In this document: positions 49,294 through 61,408 of the stretch, one piece after another
How positions within the stretch are numbered: the stretch's first letter is position 1
Layout of the letters: every line of letters begins with the position of its first letter
Assembly: GCA_014925825.1 (NCBI GenBank)
Contig: JACGCK010000180.1
Coordinates: 25,439-89,438 of the forward strand
Direction of reading: 5' to 3'
Source: Pholiota molesta
Lineage: Eukaryota; Basidiomycota; Agaricomycetes; Agaricales; Strophariaceae
Length of the DNA stretch: 64,000 nucleotides
Notes under the pieces: model-generated
Databases searched by the model: none
Seen by the model: the letters and a program-made list of their open reading frames with translations, nothing else
Told to the model about the DNA's origin: nothing
Translations under genes and position numbers: made by a program

Positions 49294-50378
49294 ATGGCTC
49301 AACCCGCCCCAATATCATCGCCATTTGATCTGCATCACAAGATAGCCATAATCACAGTAAGTATTTTCATCCATATTCATTGAACTCACATTTATACTGT
49401 CCGATTATGAAGGGCGCTGCTAGTACGTGTCTAAAACATTCCCAGTCGAAGAAAATCTTCTAATGAGACATATTCTGCAGGCGGTATCGGCCTAGCAACA
49501 GCGAAAGGATTTCTGCGATCCAAAGTCGAGGGTCTCCTGTTAGTCGACAAATCCCAAGAATTGCTCCAGACTGCGCTGTCAAGTTTCACGCCAGAAGACC
49601 AGCAGCGCTGCGAAATCTTGGTAGCCGATGTCAGCTCTGAAGCCGATTGTACCTATGCGGAGCGAGCACTTGAACGATGGGGAAGACTAGACATTGCAGT
49701 GCTCAACGCTGGGATATGCTTTCCGACTGCTAGCATTACGGAGACAGATGTGGAAGTGTGGGACAAGCTCATGAGCGTGAATGCGCGTGGAGGTAAGTAA
49801 CGAGATATTTCTCTAAATATTCATCTTGTTATTTGAGCTTCGATCATCTATGCAGTCTTTCTTGGTCTCAAACACTCTGCGAAGGCCATGCTAGAGAAGT
49901 CCCAAGGATCCATAGTGATCGTGTCCTCTCAGCTAGGACTCCAAGGTACAAACTATGTCGTCTTCAGTTCTTTGCTGTAAATTAATCAACATGGACAATG
50001 AATGATTCCAGGATCTCCTGGTTTATCTGCATACGGAGCCTCGAAATGGGCAGTACGAGGGCTTTCCCTCACCGCAGCAGAGGAACTCACGCCCCTTGGA
50101 ATCCGAGTAAACAGCGTATGTCCTGGACCCATCCTGACGCCCCTGATAGATGTCTTCGGGAAGGACTCCATACCAAAGATGGAAGAAGCGACGCTGATGA
50201 ATCGAATGGGAAAACCTGAAGAGATTGCGAATGCTATAATCTATCTTGCCTCCGATGCTGCATCGTACAAATAATTCTCCGTCGTTTGAGAGCAACCGCT
50301 CACTGAAAATTTTATTTCTACAGATTTTGCTCAGGAACTACTTTGAAGGTCGATGGAGGATATGCGAAGTTTGGCTAA
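49294..50378 (+). CDS. Short-chain dehydrogenase/reductase (SDR, classical)
   Basis: Six exons (49294-49356, 49413-49422, 49481-49792, 49856-49945, 50012-50264 and 50324-50378) give 260 residues, normal for a classical SDR. The cofactor motif TGAASGGIG is assembled across three exons. NAG follows in LDIAVLNAGICFPTA, the catalytic Ser in IVIVSSQLGLQ and the YxxxK pair in SAYGASKWAVRG. PGPILTPL and TTLKVDGGYAKF close the fold. It is an NAD(P)-dependent oxidoreductase; the substrate is unknown. Exon 2 is only 10 nt. All phases agree, so the gene appears functional. It is followed by a hydrolase gene on the same strand. Confidence 0.92.
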
Positions 50379-51109
50379 CTAGAAGGCATAAGGATGAAAG
50401 AATCAAAATATCGAACATTGCATTCATCCAAGCTACGATAATTTTACCATCCATGTAAAAAGACAATCAACATTGAGATTTAGATTTTGTTCAGAACAGA
50501 TTCATCATGTATAAAATTGAATGCGGCTTCGAATGAACTTCAAAATACTTTGACTTAGCACAATTCCTCATTTGAAATGTTGCAACAAGCGCCCAGTAAG
50601 TGCCATGTTCTCGATAATATATACATATGGTTGTGTATCTAACTCGACTGGCTTTGTTCGAATCCGTCGGTGTAGATCATCTTCGTCGAATTTTACGGCA
50701 TCCTCTCTCGTTTTGGCATTGTTTGCCGCTATGGGCGTCATCCGATTTGGTAGTCTGGAGAGGTGTCGATGGTTCGGTTTGTATTTTAGGATATTCTGCG
50801 AATAATCTGCGGAGTGGCAGTTTGGAGGCGTGTTGCGACCAGCATTGAGATTCCTTCCGCTCAGCGCCGCAGATTGGCATCGGATTCTTAAATTATTTGT
50901 ACCTACTTTTGTATGCGCATCTGTATCGACTCTCGAGTCATGTAAGTTTATGTAAGTAAAGGTCGAAAGGGTAGGGGTTGACATAACGCCTTTTATCGAA
51001 ACCTATGAAACTGTCTTACTCCGTCGCAGTGGTCAGCCTCATTCAACCATTACTAGTTCCAACTATCATGCATTCCTGAAGTGACGTGAACCAGTATCTT
51101 CAGGCCAGA
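50379..51109. other. Intergenic, no gene seen
   Basis: Short frames occur on both strands at 50570-50985, without family features or splice signals that would join them. The end of this stretch is the promoter of the hydrolase gene. Confidence 0.45.
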
Positions 51110-52236
51110 ATGGTTTCAGAATCGTCAGGAACGGCTCCGTTCAAAGTTGGGTCAAAAACCTACCACACCTGGTATAAAGTCTTTGGCGACCTGAAGCGTA
51201 GCCACTACCGTCCTCTCATAGCTCTTCACGGTGGTCCTGGCATGTCTCATCATTATATGCTGTCTGTCTGTTTATTTTGTGGTCGCTAAAGCGCCGCTGA
51301 TCTGCCAGATTTCACAGGTCAAGCAAATACATATATGAGCATGCGGGGTGAGCTGCATGTCTTTATATATCCGATCTTGCATTTATATACACTCTTCGCA
51401 GGAGACCTGTTGTCCTCTATGATCAACTTGGGAACGGTGAATCGTCTCCTTGTACAGATGTACCTCCAGAGTTCTGGACAACCAAGCTGTTCATCTTCCA
51501 ACTCGAAAATCTGTTGAACTGGCTCGAAATATCCGACAATTATGACCTTCTTGGACATTCATGGGGAGGTGTGCCGGCATTTATTTCGTTCAAACTACGT
51601 AAAAGATTTTGACTCCGTCTAGGGATGCTTGCCGCAGAATATGCAGCGAGCCACCAGCCACGAGGATTGAAACGTCTGATTATTTCCAACTCTATGGCAT
51701 CAGTACCTCTTCTTCTATCTGGCCTAGAGACACTGCGCGACAAGTTTCCTGGTAACTACGCACAGATGATGCGCAAACACGAAGAAGAGGGAACGTTCGA
51801 CTCACTGGAGTATAAGCATGCGATTACGCAGTTCTGCAAGAAGCATCTCTGCACCCTCGATCCACTTCCTGAAGACTTCCTAATATCGATGGCCGATGCA
51901 GTGAAGAAACGGGACATTTATCGAATCATGTCAGTAATGTGCTTTTAATTGATAAGTTGTTCTATCATATTTATTTATTCCGTACCTCTTAGGTGGGGAC
52001 CATCCGAATTCTCTCCTACTGGAATCCTCAAAAATTGGACGATTGTTGATATTCTTCACCGGATCAAATGTCCAACACTCCTGATATCCGGTGAAATGGA
52101 CCAAGCGCAAGAAGTGGCTTACTTACCCTTCTTTCTGGAGATTCCCAAGATCAAATGGGTTCATTTTGAAAATAGTTCGCATCTTCCCCAATATGAAGAG
52201 CCTGAAAGGTACTTGAGGAGATATCTATACAATTAA
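51110..52236 (+). CDS. Alpha/beta hydrolase, proline iminopeptidase type (S33)
   Basis: Exons 51110-51261, 51318-51347, 51402-51568, 51623-51929 and 51993-52236 give 299 residues in one frame; an in-frame ATG at 51086 is an alternative start. The family signature is clear: oxyanion-hole HGGPG (ALHGGPGMSHHY), VVLYDQLGNGES, the nucleophile elbow GHSWGG with Ser, the acid in LLISGEMDQAQ and the His in NSSHLPQYEEPERY. The S33 family releases N-terminal proline from peptides or acts as an amidase or esterase; the actual substrate here is unknown. No signal peptide is seen, so a cytosolic enzyme is likely. Confidence 0.9.
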
Positions 52237-52752
52237 ACTAATTAACCGGTGATTTGCGATGATCCAGATATTATAGTGTAATCCTTGCTTTTTTGAAGGC
52301 GACAGAACCTTTGACCTGATAATTCGGAGGATTAACTCAACTATCATCCCGCCAAGTTATCAAGATCCTTAGTATGGAGTAATTTTGTACTTTTTATAGG
52401 ATTATACAGGCGATCGCATGATCACGACCTTCTCCAAGGCAGAATCTTCCTTCCTTAAATTTCCCGTCTATCCTCATCTGTCAGTATCAAGATAGCGAGC
52501 ATCGGCCGGTGAGTAAGCCACTTCTATCTTGAACTAGAAAATCAAAGGTGAAGTTATTTTGAGATTTTATGTCAGATGCCACATGCCACAATGTGCCCAC
52601 TGTGGAGGCAATGTCATTCGCCATTATTGTTCACTTTTTTCGGGATTAGGCTTAGGCCCTCTTAGGCACCGGACTCAATCGATAACTTATCTAGAATGCA
52701 TAAAATCCGCCAACGGACGTTGAATCGTTGATTCCCCTACCTATTCTGCCCC
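52237..52752. other. Intergenic, no gene seen
   Basis: This AT-rich region between the hydrolase stop and the F-box-like start shows no feature on either strand. Confidence 0.5.
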
Positions 52753-54156
52753 TTGTCTGTGATGATGGCTAATAATAGTCGTAGACGTCTCTCTGATCCC
52801 CCCCAACTTTCATACGATGTATACCGCCTCATCGTCGATGAAGTTGCCGCGGATCAGGGGTTTCGTCCTTTCTTGAAGAATCTGTCGCTGGCGCAGAAAT
52901 TTCTGGTACCCCTCTGCCAACAACACCTGTTTAAAAGACTGGAATACCGAACGAAAAACCTCGAAAGACTCATCTTCCTCAACAATGTCTCGCCCCATCT
53001 TATCGCTTATATTCGTGGCTTTTACTACACCTTTTCTGGCAACGACCCTATTGTAGTGCAGTTCATTCGGAAACTTGAATGCATTAATTCATTTTTGTTC
53101 AGCAGAGGCAGTCACGACCGACGAGATACCAGGGACTTCAGAGTTCTAGAACCTCCATTAATCATGGCGATTTACGGTATTCTATATTCCTCCGATTTGC
53201 GGTGGCTCAGCCTAAACAAGGCCGATAATTATCCTATGGAGAGCCTGCTGCACTTAGGGAACGCGCCAAATCTACGATTCCTTGAAATCCGGGAGCTTGA
53301 AACCAGTGACAATGACACCGGACCAATAAATATCCAAAGCTCGAATGCTCCCTCTGCACCACTCTCGAGTCTCCACATCTGCCCAAGATCCAGCGAAGTA
53401 GTGACCTTGCTCCTTGGTGGCCCCGCGTCGCCTGGAGGTAATCAACCCGTCTTTGATTTCCCTTCGATACGCGAGCTTGATGTCGAAGGGGATTCGGAAG
53501 CAGATACCGATGCCAACAAGCTTTTAATTCAAGCTTGTAGTGGAGTGGAGGTGCTTACCTGCACAAGTGAGTACTACGATCTTGACTTTCAAGAGAATTT
53601 CCAATATTTATTCACGTTATTTTATACAGTGGAAGAGGAAGCCCATATGGATTTTGAAGGCTTCGCAGATTGCATCCTTTCTGGACCTGCTGAGACGCTT
53701 CGAAGCCTACATTTTCAGAGAGCAATTCCTTGGATAACGCCAGAAGACGATTTTTGTGGCATTCGCGAGGAGATCAAACAATTATCTGATTCTCACAAAC
53801 TCAATGTTCTCGAGTCGCTCGAGATCACTCTCGGTATCTACAATGCCGAACCAACTGCTGGCGAGGCGAAACGTATATGTGAAGACGCAGAGAGTTGGGC
53901 CGCAGAGCTAGATGACATTTTTGGCGAAGATTGTGGATTTCCGTCGCTTCGGGAAGTATCAATATGCGTGACTATCTCTTGCGTGCCGCATAGGGAGTAC
54001 AAGTACAACAAGAAGGTCAGAACTCGAGTCAACAAGATTTACAAAACCACAGCTAGGAAGATCAAAGAGGAGTGTTTCGACAACTTGTCTGCCCTCAATT
54101 TTGATTTCGACATGGAACACGATTGGGACCTCACTGACTGGGACATGGGTCGTTGA
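52753..54156 (+). CDS. F-box/LRR-like orphan protein, intronless
   Basis: A single open frame of 467 residues without introns, unusual in this window. The N-terminus (PPQLSYDVYRLIVDEVA, then LKNLSLAQKFLVPLCQQHLF) has the helix pattern and spacing of the degenerate F-box found in the large basidiomycete F-box-like families. The middle has irregular leucine-rich stretches (LRWLSLNKADN, LRFLEIRELE, IRELDVEGD and LRSLHFQRAIPW). If the F-box is real, it would act as a substrate receptor of an SCF ubiquitin ligase. The family assignment is by pattern only. An alternative first ATG at 52762 or 52765 is possible. It converges with the HECT_2 gene, 220 bp away. Confidence 0.6.
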   Translation: MSVMMANNSRRRLSDPPQLSYDVYRLIVDEVAADQGFRPFLKNLSLAQKFLVPLCQQHLFKRLEYRTKNLERLIFLNNVSPHLIAYIRGFYYTFSGNDPIVVQFIRKLECINSFLFSRGSHDRRDTRDFRVLEPPLIMAIYGILYSSDLRWLSLNKADNYPMESLLHLGNAPNLRFLEIRELETSDNDTGPINIQSSNAPSAPLSSLHICPRSSEVVTLLLGGPASPGGNQPVFDFPSIRELDVEGDSEADTDANKLLIQACSGVEVLTCTSEYYDLDFQENFQYLFTLFYTVEEEAHMDFEGFADCILSGPAETLRSLHFQRAIPWITPEDDFCGIREEIKQLSDSHKLNVLESLEITLGIYNAEPTAGEAKRICEDAESWAAELDDIFGEDCGFPSLREVSICVTISCVPHREYKYNKKVRTRVNKIYKTTARKIKEECFDNLSALNFDFDMEHDWDLTDWDMGR

Positions 54157-54376
54157 ACTGGTCTTATGACGTTATTCGTGTTTTTAAACCCGGTGCGAGA
54201 CCGGATTCCTTGTGTATCGATGATGGTGATTTACATGTGTATATTCCTACAAATAATATGGAGCGAAAAAAGACTAGGAAAAAAGGAAGATATAGTGTAA
54301 TTTTGTACAATTCCACGGCATCAAATACACTCGAGAAATTTGAAAAACGAGACGAATGAATAATCAACCGCAAATG

Positions 54377-57300
54377 TTATGCCCGTCGAAGCCATCCAAC
54401 TTCCAGACCGGTCATTGTGCGCAGACTTTCCGGATACGCAGAGTTACTTTCCTGCAGCAGCCCTGCGAGACGACGGCATATCGCCATAGGATAGGAAAGA
54501 TATTCCGCCTGCGGGAATCCCGGATACTTGTTCAGGATGCTGTTGGCGATGCATATTGTGAATCCATAATTCCTTCGATGAAAAGAGGGACAGGATCAGG
54601 AACGCACCTCTTGATATCCACAACGCCATTGACGGGTTTGATGAGTTTGTAAAGGACCTTGGCAGCGTTGATGCTCGCACTCTTCGGGATGGCATGGGAC
54701 CGAGGAGTAGTATATGCCAGTCGAATCCGAGGTTTGAATAACCAGATCTATTCAGAATGAGCAGGCGCTTAGCATTAATCGACAAATAGACTTATGTGAA
54801 CTAACCAAAATCCTGGGTTTCTCTTCCTCCTCATCTTGCAGGACGAAACGATAAGAGGCATGAGCCTCGACAAACTCCGTCATGTCTTCGACAATGAACG
54901 CCGACAAGGGAATTCTGAGGGGCCTGATAAACAAATTCGTAAGCTATTTGACGCAGGAGGAAGACAAGAAACGCACTCTGCATTCGAACTAATCGGACGA
55001 ACGGCGTACTTGAGAATCCTATGCACGAGTGTTTCCCCTCGTTCCGTCTTGCGTTCTATACACCGACCAACCACAGCGCCGCAGAGACATCGCGTAAGCC
55101 GCCAGTTGTCATTATGCTAGGAGTAGCAAAAAAGGGTCAGTAGACAGCATCGAAAATAACATCATTCCAAGAGAACATAAAATATTGGAAAGAATTTTTA
55201 GAAAGGTTCAAATCAGAAAAAATGTGCCCTCAATGGTAGCTCCCATGATGTTGACCTCATTATGCATGTGAGTTGTTGAAAGAGTAGCTGGCTCCGACAG
55301 AGCTCAATCTTGGGCATTTTGTATCAACTGGTATAGCTGGATCGACCACCGTGACCTCTCAGACGCATCTTATCATCTACGCAAGACGACTAGACGCGCC
55401 GATGGTCAGGCGAATGGTCGATCTCAGCCGTTGGTGGAACCCCAACGCCAGTCTTCTTGATGCCCGATAAATCATGACAAAAGCAAAGAAGAAGAAAAAG
55501 ATAAAAATAAAACCAAGGCTCGGAAACCACTCACCTTACTATCGCCAGCCACAAGCAAATTCGCCTCGTTCATCGCCGACTCATCAAACAAGATATAACT
55601 CCCTCCAACTAACGCCACGCCCTCCGACGGCCAAAAGCCCGCACGCGACTGCTGCTGCACATGGTCGTGCAGCTTCTGGTCCCCATGGCACATCCACGCC
55701 TCCACGAGCTCCTCCCAGTGCTCCGATGGCAGATCGCGCCACGCGCCCACCCTCGCGCCCTGGACCACCGGCAGCGAGCACGATGCGCAGAGGAACGCCG
55801 TCGGGCGGATGGCGGCGAGCTGCGCGGCATCGAGCAGGGGCGCAGGGGACTCGGGTTCTGGAGTGGGTGCGGGGGTCTGGGTCGTGAGTTTGATCTCATA
55901 GTATCCGCGTTGGTCGCGGACTTCTTTGGGGCCTGGAGCGGTATGGCCAGGGAGCAATAAGGGCAGAGAGGTGTTGGGGCCGGCTTTGATGATAAGGTGC
56001 TCGCCACCATCGCCGGGGGCGTCGGGTAAAAATCGTAGGACCTCCGCTTGAAGGTCGGTGCCAGGTTTAAGCCCTGTTACAGTGAAGAAGACGAGAATGT
56101 GGTGTAGGTTTTCATGGTTCTCAGCGACGTAGATGATATCGAAGCCTACAGGATGATGACGATGTTAGCATATATCAGATATTGTTCGTAATTCAGAAAG
56201 AGCAAGTTTTACCATGACTTTGGGTAGCTTTCGCCTTCCCTTTCGACAACCCACTGCTACTGCTGCTACCGGACTGTGATGAGTTTGATATCGATCTCAG
56301 CCAGGCGAGCGGGGGTGCCGACAAGCTTCGATGTCGTTTCTTGTCCTTCTCTTTCCCGTTATTCGTCTGGAAGTCCGGCAGCTCAACATCAGGTTCTTCT
56401 TCTGGATGCGACATATAGGGTGGCATCGCCTCCTTTACGAACTCCGGCAGTGTGAGCAGCGCCTCAGAGTCTCTGACGCGCTCGGAAGGTGGGAGGGACT
56501 CGCGCATGAACTCAGGAAGTGAGATGAGTTCTTGTGGGTCCCTAACGCGGGGCTGGAAGATAGCATCTTGGCCGTGCAAACGACCTGCTTCGGAGTGTCG
56601 GATTAACTGCTCAACAAAAGCGCTTTTCTGGGAGGAGAAATTTGAAAGAAAAAAATTAGTTGAGTAACAAAACGAGAAAAAAAGGGGGACGAACTTTAGC
56701 CATTTCTCGACTGCGCGCGCGTTCCATCAACCTCGCCTGCATTGTCCCATCCATAACCACAGACTGATCCTTCAGCGTCCTCTCCGACGCTTTCCCGATC
56801 AATTTGAGAAGTTCCTCTAGCTCCTTCGCGTCCTTCTGCTTGCCCTTCCTCTGTGCCGCACGTGACGACGAGGCGGACGAGGCTTCCGAAGAGGGGCCCT
56901 CGCGGCGCGCTTTCTCCATCTGCTCTAGCTTCGACGACTTCAGCTCAACACGCTGGTTGTGCAGCTGCGGCGCGGCCGAGTAGAGGCGGTCAATGGCCAT
57001 CGTTACCGCCTCCAGGTCCAGTCGCATCTTCTCGTCCGTCTGCCTCGCGCTCGTTGCTTGCAGCGAATGCCGCGCCTTGCTTTTGCTGTCGTCGAACGAC
57101 GTCCGCCCACCCAACTCATAACCCGGCGGGTGCTCAAAGTCCTCATAGTCCGCCAGGTCGTACTGCGGGGGAAGAGTGTGGTCGTGCAGGAACTTGGGCA
57201 GCGTCTCCGTGCGCTCGCGGCACATCGCGACGACGTTGTCTAGCTCGGTGTCAATACGTGACCACAGTAACGCCGTCTCCACAGCGAGCAGCGGCGAGGC

Positions 57301-58141
57301 ACCCGGGGAGAGCACCCCGGCCTGCGTAGAGAGGCGCTGGATCTGCAGGTCGCCGAGCTGCCTTGTGAGCGTGTCGAAGAGATCGATCGGTGGAGGCGCC
57401 TCGAGGATGCTTGAGGTTTCCTCGCTAAACGCTTGGCTTGGCAAATATCGCGTGTTTGCACGTATATCTGATAGGCGGTTCAGGTCGGAGAGGAGAGACA
57501 CAAGCGCCGTGGCGAGGGCGGCGTCGGAGGCGGACAGAGAGCTGGAGAGGTTCTCTACGCGCTGGTGGAGCTCGCTCAGGAGCTCAGCGTCGGTGGCGGA
57601 TGCCTTGGCTTCGATCATCTCGCCATTAGCTTCGTGGTTTCGCAGATTGGCAACAAGGGTGTGTAGGGCAGACCCTGGCGTTGAGTCTTCGGGAAGTGTG
57701 GCAGATGCCTGAGTCGGAGAAGATGGCATTGAGTGCCTACGATCGGGGAGAATTGGGCTCCAGTGTATTGGCTCGGAGAGGAGGTTGTTCAAGGTCATCA
57801 AGCATGACCGCTGGACGTGTTGGATGGAAGGCATCACGTCTTTCTATAATGGACATATGAATCATTCACGATTTCAGACGTTGATAGATGAATGTACTCA
57901 CGAGCGCAACAGTCGTCGAGCTTTCTGCTGCGAGTTCGATGGGTGCTGATGCTGCTGGTGATTCATCTTCGATTTCAGGCTGTGCAACATGGGGAACAAG
58001 GTCCTCTGACGATGGGCGGTGTTCGGACCCCCTCTGTGCCAGCAGTTGTATAGGAAATGGCGACGGTACTTCAGAATCAAGAAAAGGGTTCGTCGCCGAC
58101 TGAGATTTGGTATGGGTTTTCGGCCGCGTTAAGGTCGCCAT
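54377..58141 (-). CDS. HECT_2 (UBE3D-like, E2-binding) protein with long N-terminal extension
   Basis: A multi-exon gene starts at 58141 (MATLTRPKTHTK) and stops at 54377. The first part, about 500 residues, is Ser/Glu-rich with predicted helices and coiled coil (VENLSSSLSASDAALATAL; RLDLEAVTMAIDRLYSAAPQ). It includes twin motifs LISLPEFMRESLPPSERVRD and LLTLPEFVKEAMPP. The C-terminal part matches HECT_2: FLCASCSLPVVQG, DLPSEHWEELVEAWMCHGD, the Cys-rich RCLCGAVVGRC, LKYAVRPISSN, YRFVLQDEEEE, KPRIRLAYTTPRSHAIPKSA and EYLSYPMAICRRLAGLLQES. UBE3D-type proteins bind ubiquitin-conjugating enzymes and are proposed HECT-like E3s. I treat both parts as one gene because the reading frame and splice phases connect; a split into two genes cannot be excluded. 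The two LPEF motifs suggest short binding repeats. Confidence 0.75.
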
Positions 58142-58832
58142 CTGAATGATTGAGCCAGGAACACGATAGTTTGAATAGACAGAAACGCACAATACTGTGA
58201 GTAAGAAGTTTCTCGTCGACCTGTCTACTTCAGGCACTGGATATCGGATTCAAGGTGGCTCTCAGAATCGTTGTGGTCGACAATTAAAACTTGGCGGTCA
58301 TAAAGGTTGGGATATTCGTGGATTCTAGAGTCTCATCTAAAAGAAAGCAAAAGAAAGATGAAAGTTGAGATGGGGGATGGTTGGAAGATGGAAAATCAGA
58401 AACATAGCTCATTGACCTGAGAGGTCGACACGTGATCGCACATAATTAATTTATTAGGTTATTTATAGGATTAACCTTCTTACTTATAGACACTTAACAT
58501 ACTTACTTCTAACTTGGCTGGTTCCTTGGAACAATCATTATAGCACTAGGCTAGTACTATCTATGTTTAAAAATTCACGTTGAATTGGAGTATTGCCAAT
58601 GGCTTTAGATCCATTTTTTAACAGACCGAGGTCGGAACATCATGTGAGACCCACAAGAGACCCAACAAAAGCAAATGACGCCTCACTTTCTCGTGCACCA
58701 CTGTAGCAAGCCTTACTCACCGACGACGACGCCAACACTATTATCAAACGACAACTAAGACACGCTGAAGTAGCCCCTGGGCCTTGATACCCCTCACAAA
58801 CTCGCTGCGGTTCAAATCTACGCAAAATCCAG
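58142..58832. promoter_or_regulatory. Divergent promoter region with CACGTG
   Basis: This lies between the start codons of the HECT_2 gene (-) and the DUF155 gene (+). CACGTG is at 58429-58434, followed by AT as in the H2A/ATP10 promoter. There is no other gene in this stretch. Confidence 0.45.
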
Positions 58833-60882
58833 ATGTCGAACGCCCCTACCGCGACACCTACAGCCAGTCGGCTTCCTCCAAGCACCCGTCTACCTAAGAG
58901 GAAGCCAGTGTCGCGACTCGCATCTTTAGGCGTTCCAAAGACGGCCCATGACCTAAGAAATCCATCGATGTCGCGGCGGGCGTCGGTCGCAGGTCTTGTC
59001 TCGGCCAAGGCCCAACGCACGTCCAAGACCACCCACAAGCTCGTGGAGCTGCCCTCAGCACCGCAAACGCGGCCATTGCTCGCGGATAGAGAGGAAGATC
59101 TGACGCTGGGACATGAGATTGACGGCGAGGTGCGGGAATACAAGAGCCAGGCGGAGCGCATGAGCAAGGACCAGCGCAAGGAGGCTGGGTTCAAGAGGCT
59201 AACGGCGTATTGCGTCGCGGAGTCGTTCAAGATGAAGCTCCTATCGTCATTTCTCAAGCGCGAACATAACGTTTCGCCCCGCGCGTTCGACGAGGCACTG
59301 TATGTGGTGAGTGGTGATATTTATAATTTAGCTACACTCCTTGAACTTCCATATCCCGCACAGATGTATCATCTGCCTCTGCTGCCAGGCTACGGCCCAA
59401 ACGCAAACGTGCGCTCTTCGGCCCCATCTAAAATGAAAACCGGAAGGTCCTTCCTCGCACATCTCTCCGAGGCCGAAGAGAACGGCTACCAAGGGACCTA
59501 CTTCACCACGCCGACGCGCAGGCTGACAACCTCGGCGGGTACATCTCGTCCAGCTCCCCTGTCGAACCCCGTAAATCCAGCGCGCGCCACCATTTCCTAC
59601 CCCCAGTCGACCTCCCTGTTCCTCATCTCCCGCCACACGCAGAAACGGACAACGAAACGGACCTTGACGTCAGTGGGTCGCAACTGAACCCGAAATAGAA
59701 ACACCCTATTCCGAACAACTTCCTGGAGAGACGCCCCAGCAGCTGGATATCGACCCAGGTGCAGAGACAGACCCCGGTCCCGGTATTTACAACAGGTGGA
59801 AGCCTCCCCGCGACGAAGTGCCTTCCGAGGCGTCAAAACGGAGCGACGACGATGTCGCGGAAGTTGTATTCTTCGAGTACGGAGTGGTCGTGTTTTTCGG
59901 ACTTGCAGAGGACCAGGAGCGTGATATTCTTGAGGACATCGATAACGCAGGAATTATGAAACGCAAGATGGAAGAGGAGGACTGGGAAATTGAAGAGTGC
60001 CATTTCACGGTGAGCCAACTTCAACACACAGGCTACTTATCATCTTCTGGTATTAATTAAACACCCTATAGCACGATCCATTAATCGCATACCCACGGAT
60101 ATACAACGATTTCTTCAGTGCGTCCTTTAATGTCAATTGTTTCGTCTTAGAAGCTAACAACAGCGCCTCCAGCCCTGAAATCACGCTCGCACCTTCTCAA
60201 ACTCTCCATCGCACATGCCCTCGCACAATCCACTCTCCTCGCACGATACGAAACCAACGCCCAGCGCGTGCTCTCCTCCCCCTTGACCCTGTCGATCCCG
60301 AAACAGCTGGCAGTGTCCGGCGCGCTCAAGCTGCGGCGGCACGAGGCGCTCAAACTGACTGGCCGGCTGTTCAAGCTACGCAGAGACGTGAACCTGGTGT
60401 CGAACGTCCTTGATGTGCCGGAGCTTTTCTGGAGCGAAGCGAGTCTGAAGGAGCTGTACGATGCTGTAAGGGAGTACATGGAGATCAAGCCGAGGGTTCA
60501 GGTGCTAAATGACAAGTTGGGCGTGGCGAGTGACTTCGTGCGTATCTGTCTCTTATTATGGTGTTCGTGTTGGCATTAATCTATCATTAATGCAGTTGGA
60601 TGCGATACATGACCATCTGAATAGCAATGCCATGGACCGCATTACGTGGATTGTCATCTGGCTCATCGTCGTAGCATGTCTGGTCGAATTGGTGCGTCCC
60701 TTCTGTCCATTGGCGTGTCTCGTAAAGGAATCACGTATTGATGTCTGTCTTAACAGGGTGAAGTTGTAGCGCGTCTCATATTCCACGCAGCATCAACTGA
60801 AAAGATCCGTCTGGCATCTGCCGCCGTTTCGCGCGAGGATGCATTGCGGACGCTGGAGCGGATGATGGTAGTTCAGTCATGA
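58833..60882 (+). CDS. DUF155 protein, RMD1/RMND1-like
   Basis: Exons 58833-59306, 59364-59538, 59699-60009, 60072-60117, 60173-60537, 60596-60691 and 60757-60882 give 530 residues with agreeing phases. A basic Ser/Thr/Pro-rich N-terminus precedes AYCVAESFKMKLLSSFLKRE. The DUF155 core follows: VVFFEYGVVVFFGL, EEDWEIEECHFTHDPLIAYP, FFTLKSRSHLLKLSIAHALA, LPELFWSE-like VPELFWSEASLKEL, and NSNAMDRITWIVIWLIVVAC, a C-terminal membrane segment. Relatives (yeast Rmd1/Rmd8, human RMND1) are membrane-bound, the latter in mitochondria, with a role in organelle translation. The third intron-exon junction uses a 160-nt intron (GTACAT donor, AAATAG acceptor). This intron also contains a coding-like frame (GYISSSSPVEP), so another splice form or a local frameshift is possible there. 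Confidence 0.85.
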
Positions 60883-61408
60883 AGTTGAGGTTCTTTGATT
60901 CGGTTTTCTACATTAGCTTTATAATATGGGATTTTTCTTGTTTGTTTTTTTTGGAACGGAGGACGAAGACAAAATTCACTTCTAATAGTGAAAGTACCAT
61001 GCATAAGCAAGAGATATGTACTTGGGCATGTACACAGTAGAACCGCCAATTCTTTGTGTGTTTCGATGTCTATGCTTCGTGTTTAGCCACTGTGACACCT
61101 TCGCTACTGAAATTAATATCGTTTACTTGGAGACCTGATATGAGATGATATATACATATACAGTGGTGTTGTAGCTAACTATAAAATTTGAGCGTGTTAG
61201 TAATTAATCCACTACGAAGATATATAGCTCTAGGACACATTATGTGTCTGAAGATACTGTTATAGGGTATCATGAAACGGGAAAGGAGAGATGTACATAT
61301 TTTACGAATGACTTGATAGTTATGGGATGCGATGATAAGAGGTTAGGTCGTATTCTCGGCGAGATTTATTTTGCTAGTAGTCAATTGGGACATAGCAGAT
61401 GGCGAAGA
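60883..61408. other. 3' flank, no gene seen
   Basis: AT-rich DNA downstream of the DUF155 gene. Only short frames are present and no motif is recognised. Confidence 0.45.
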
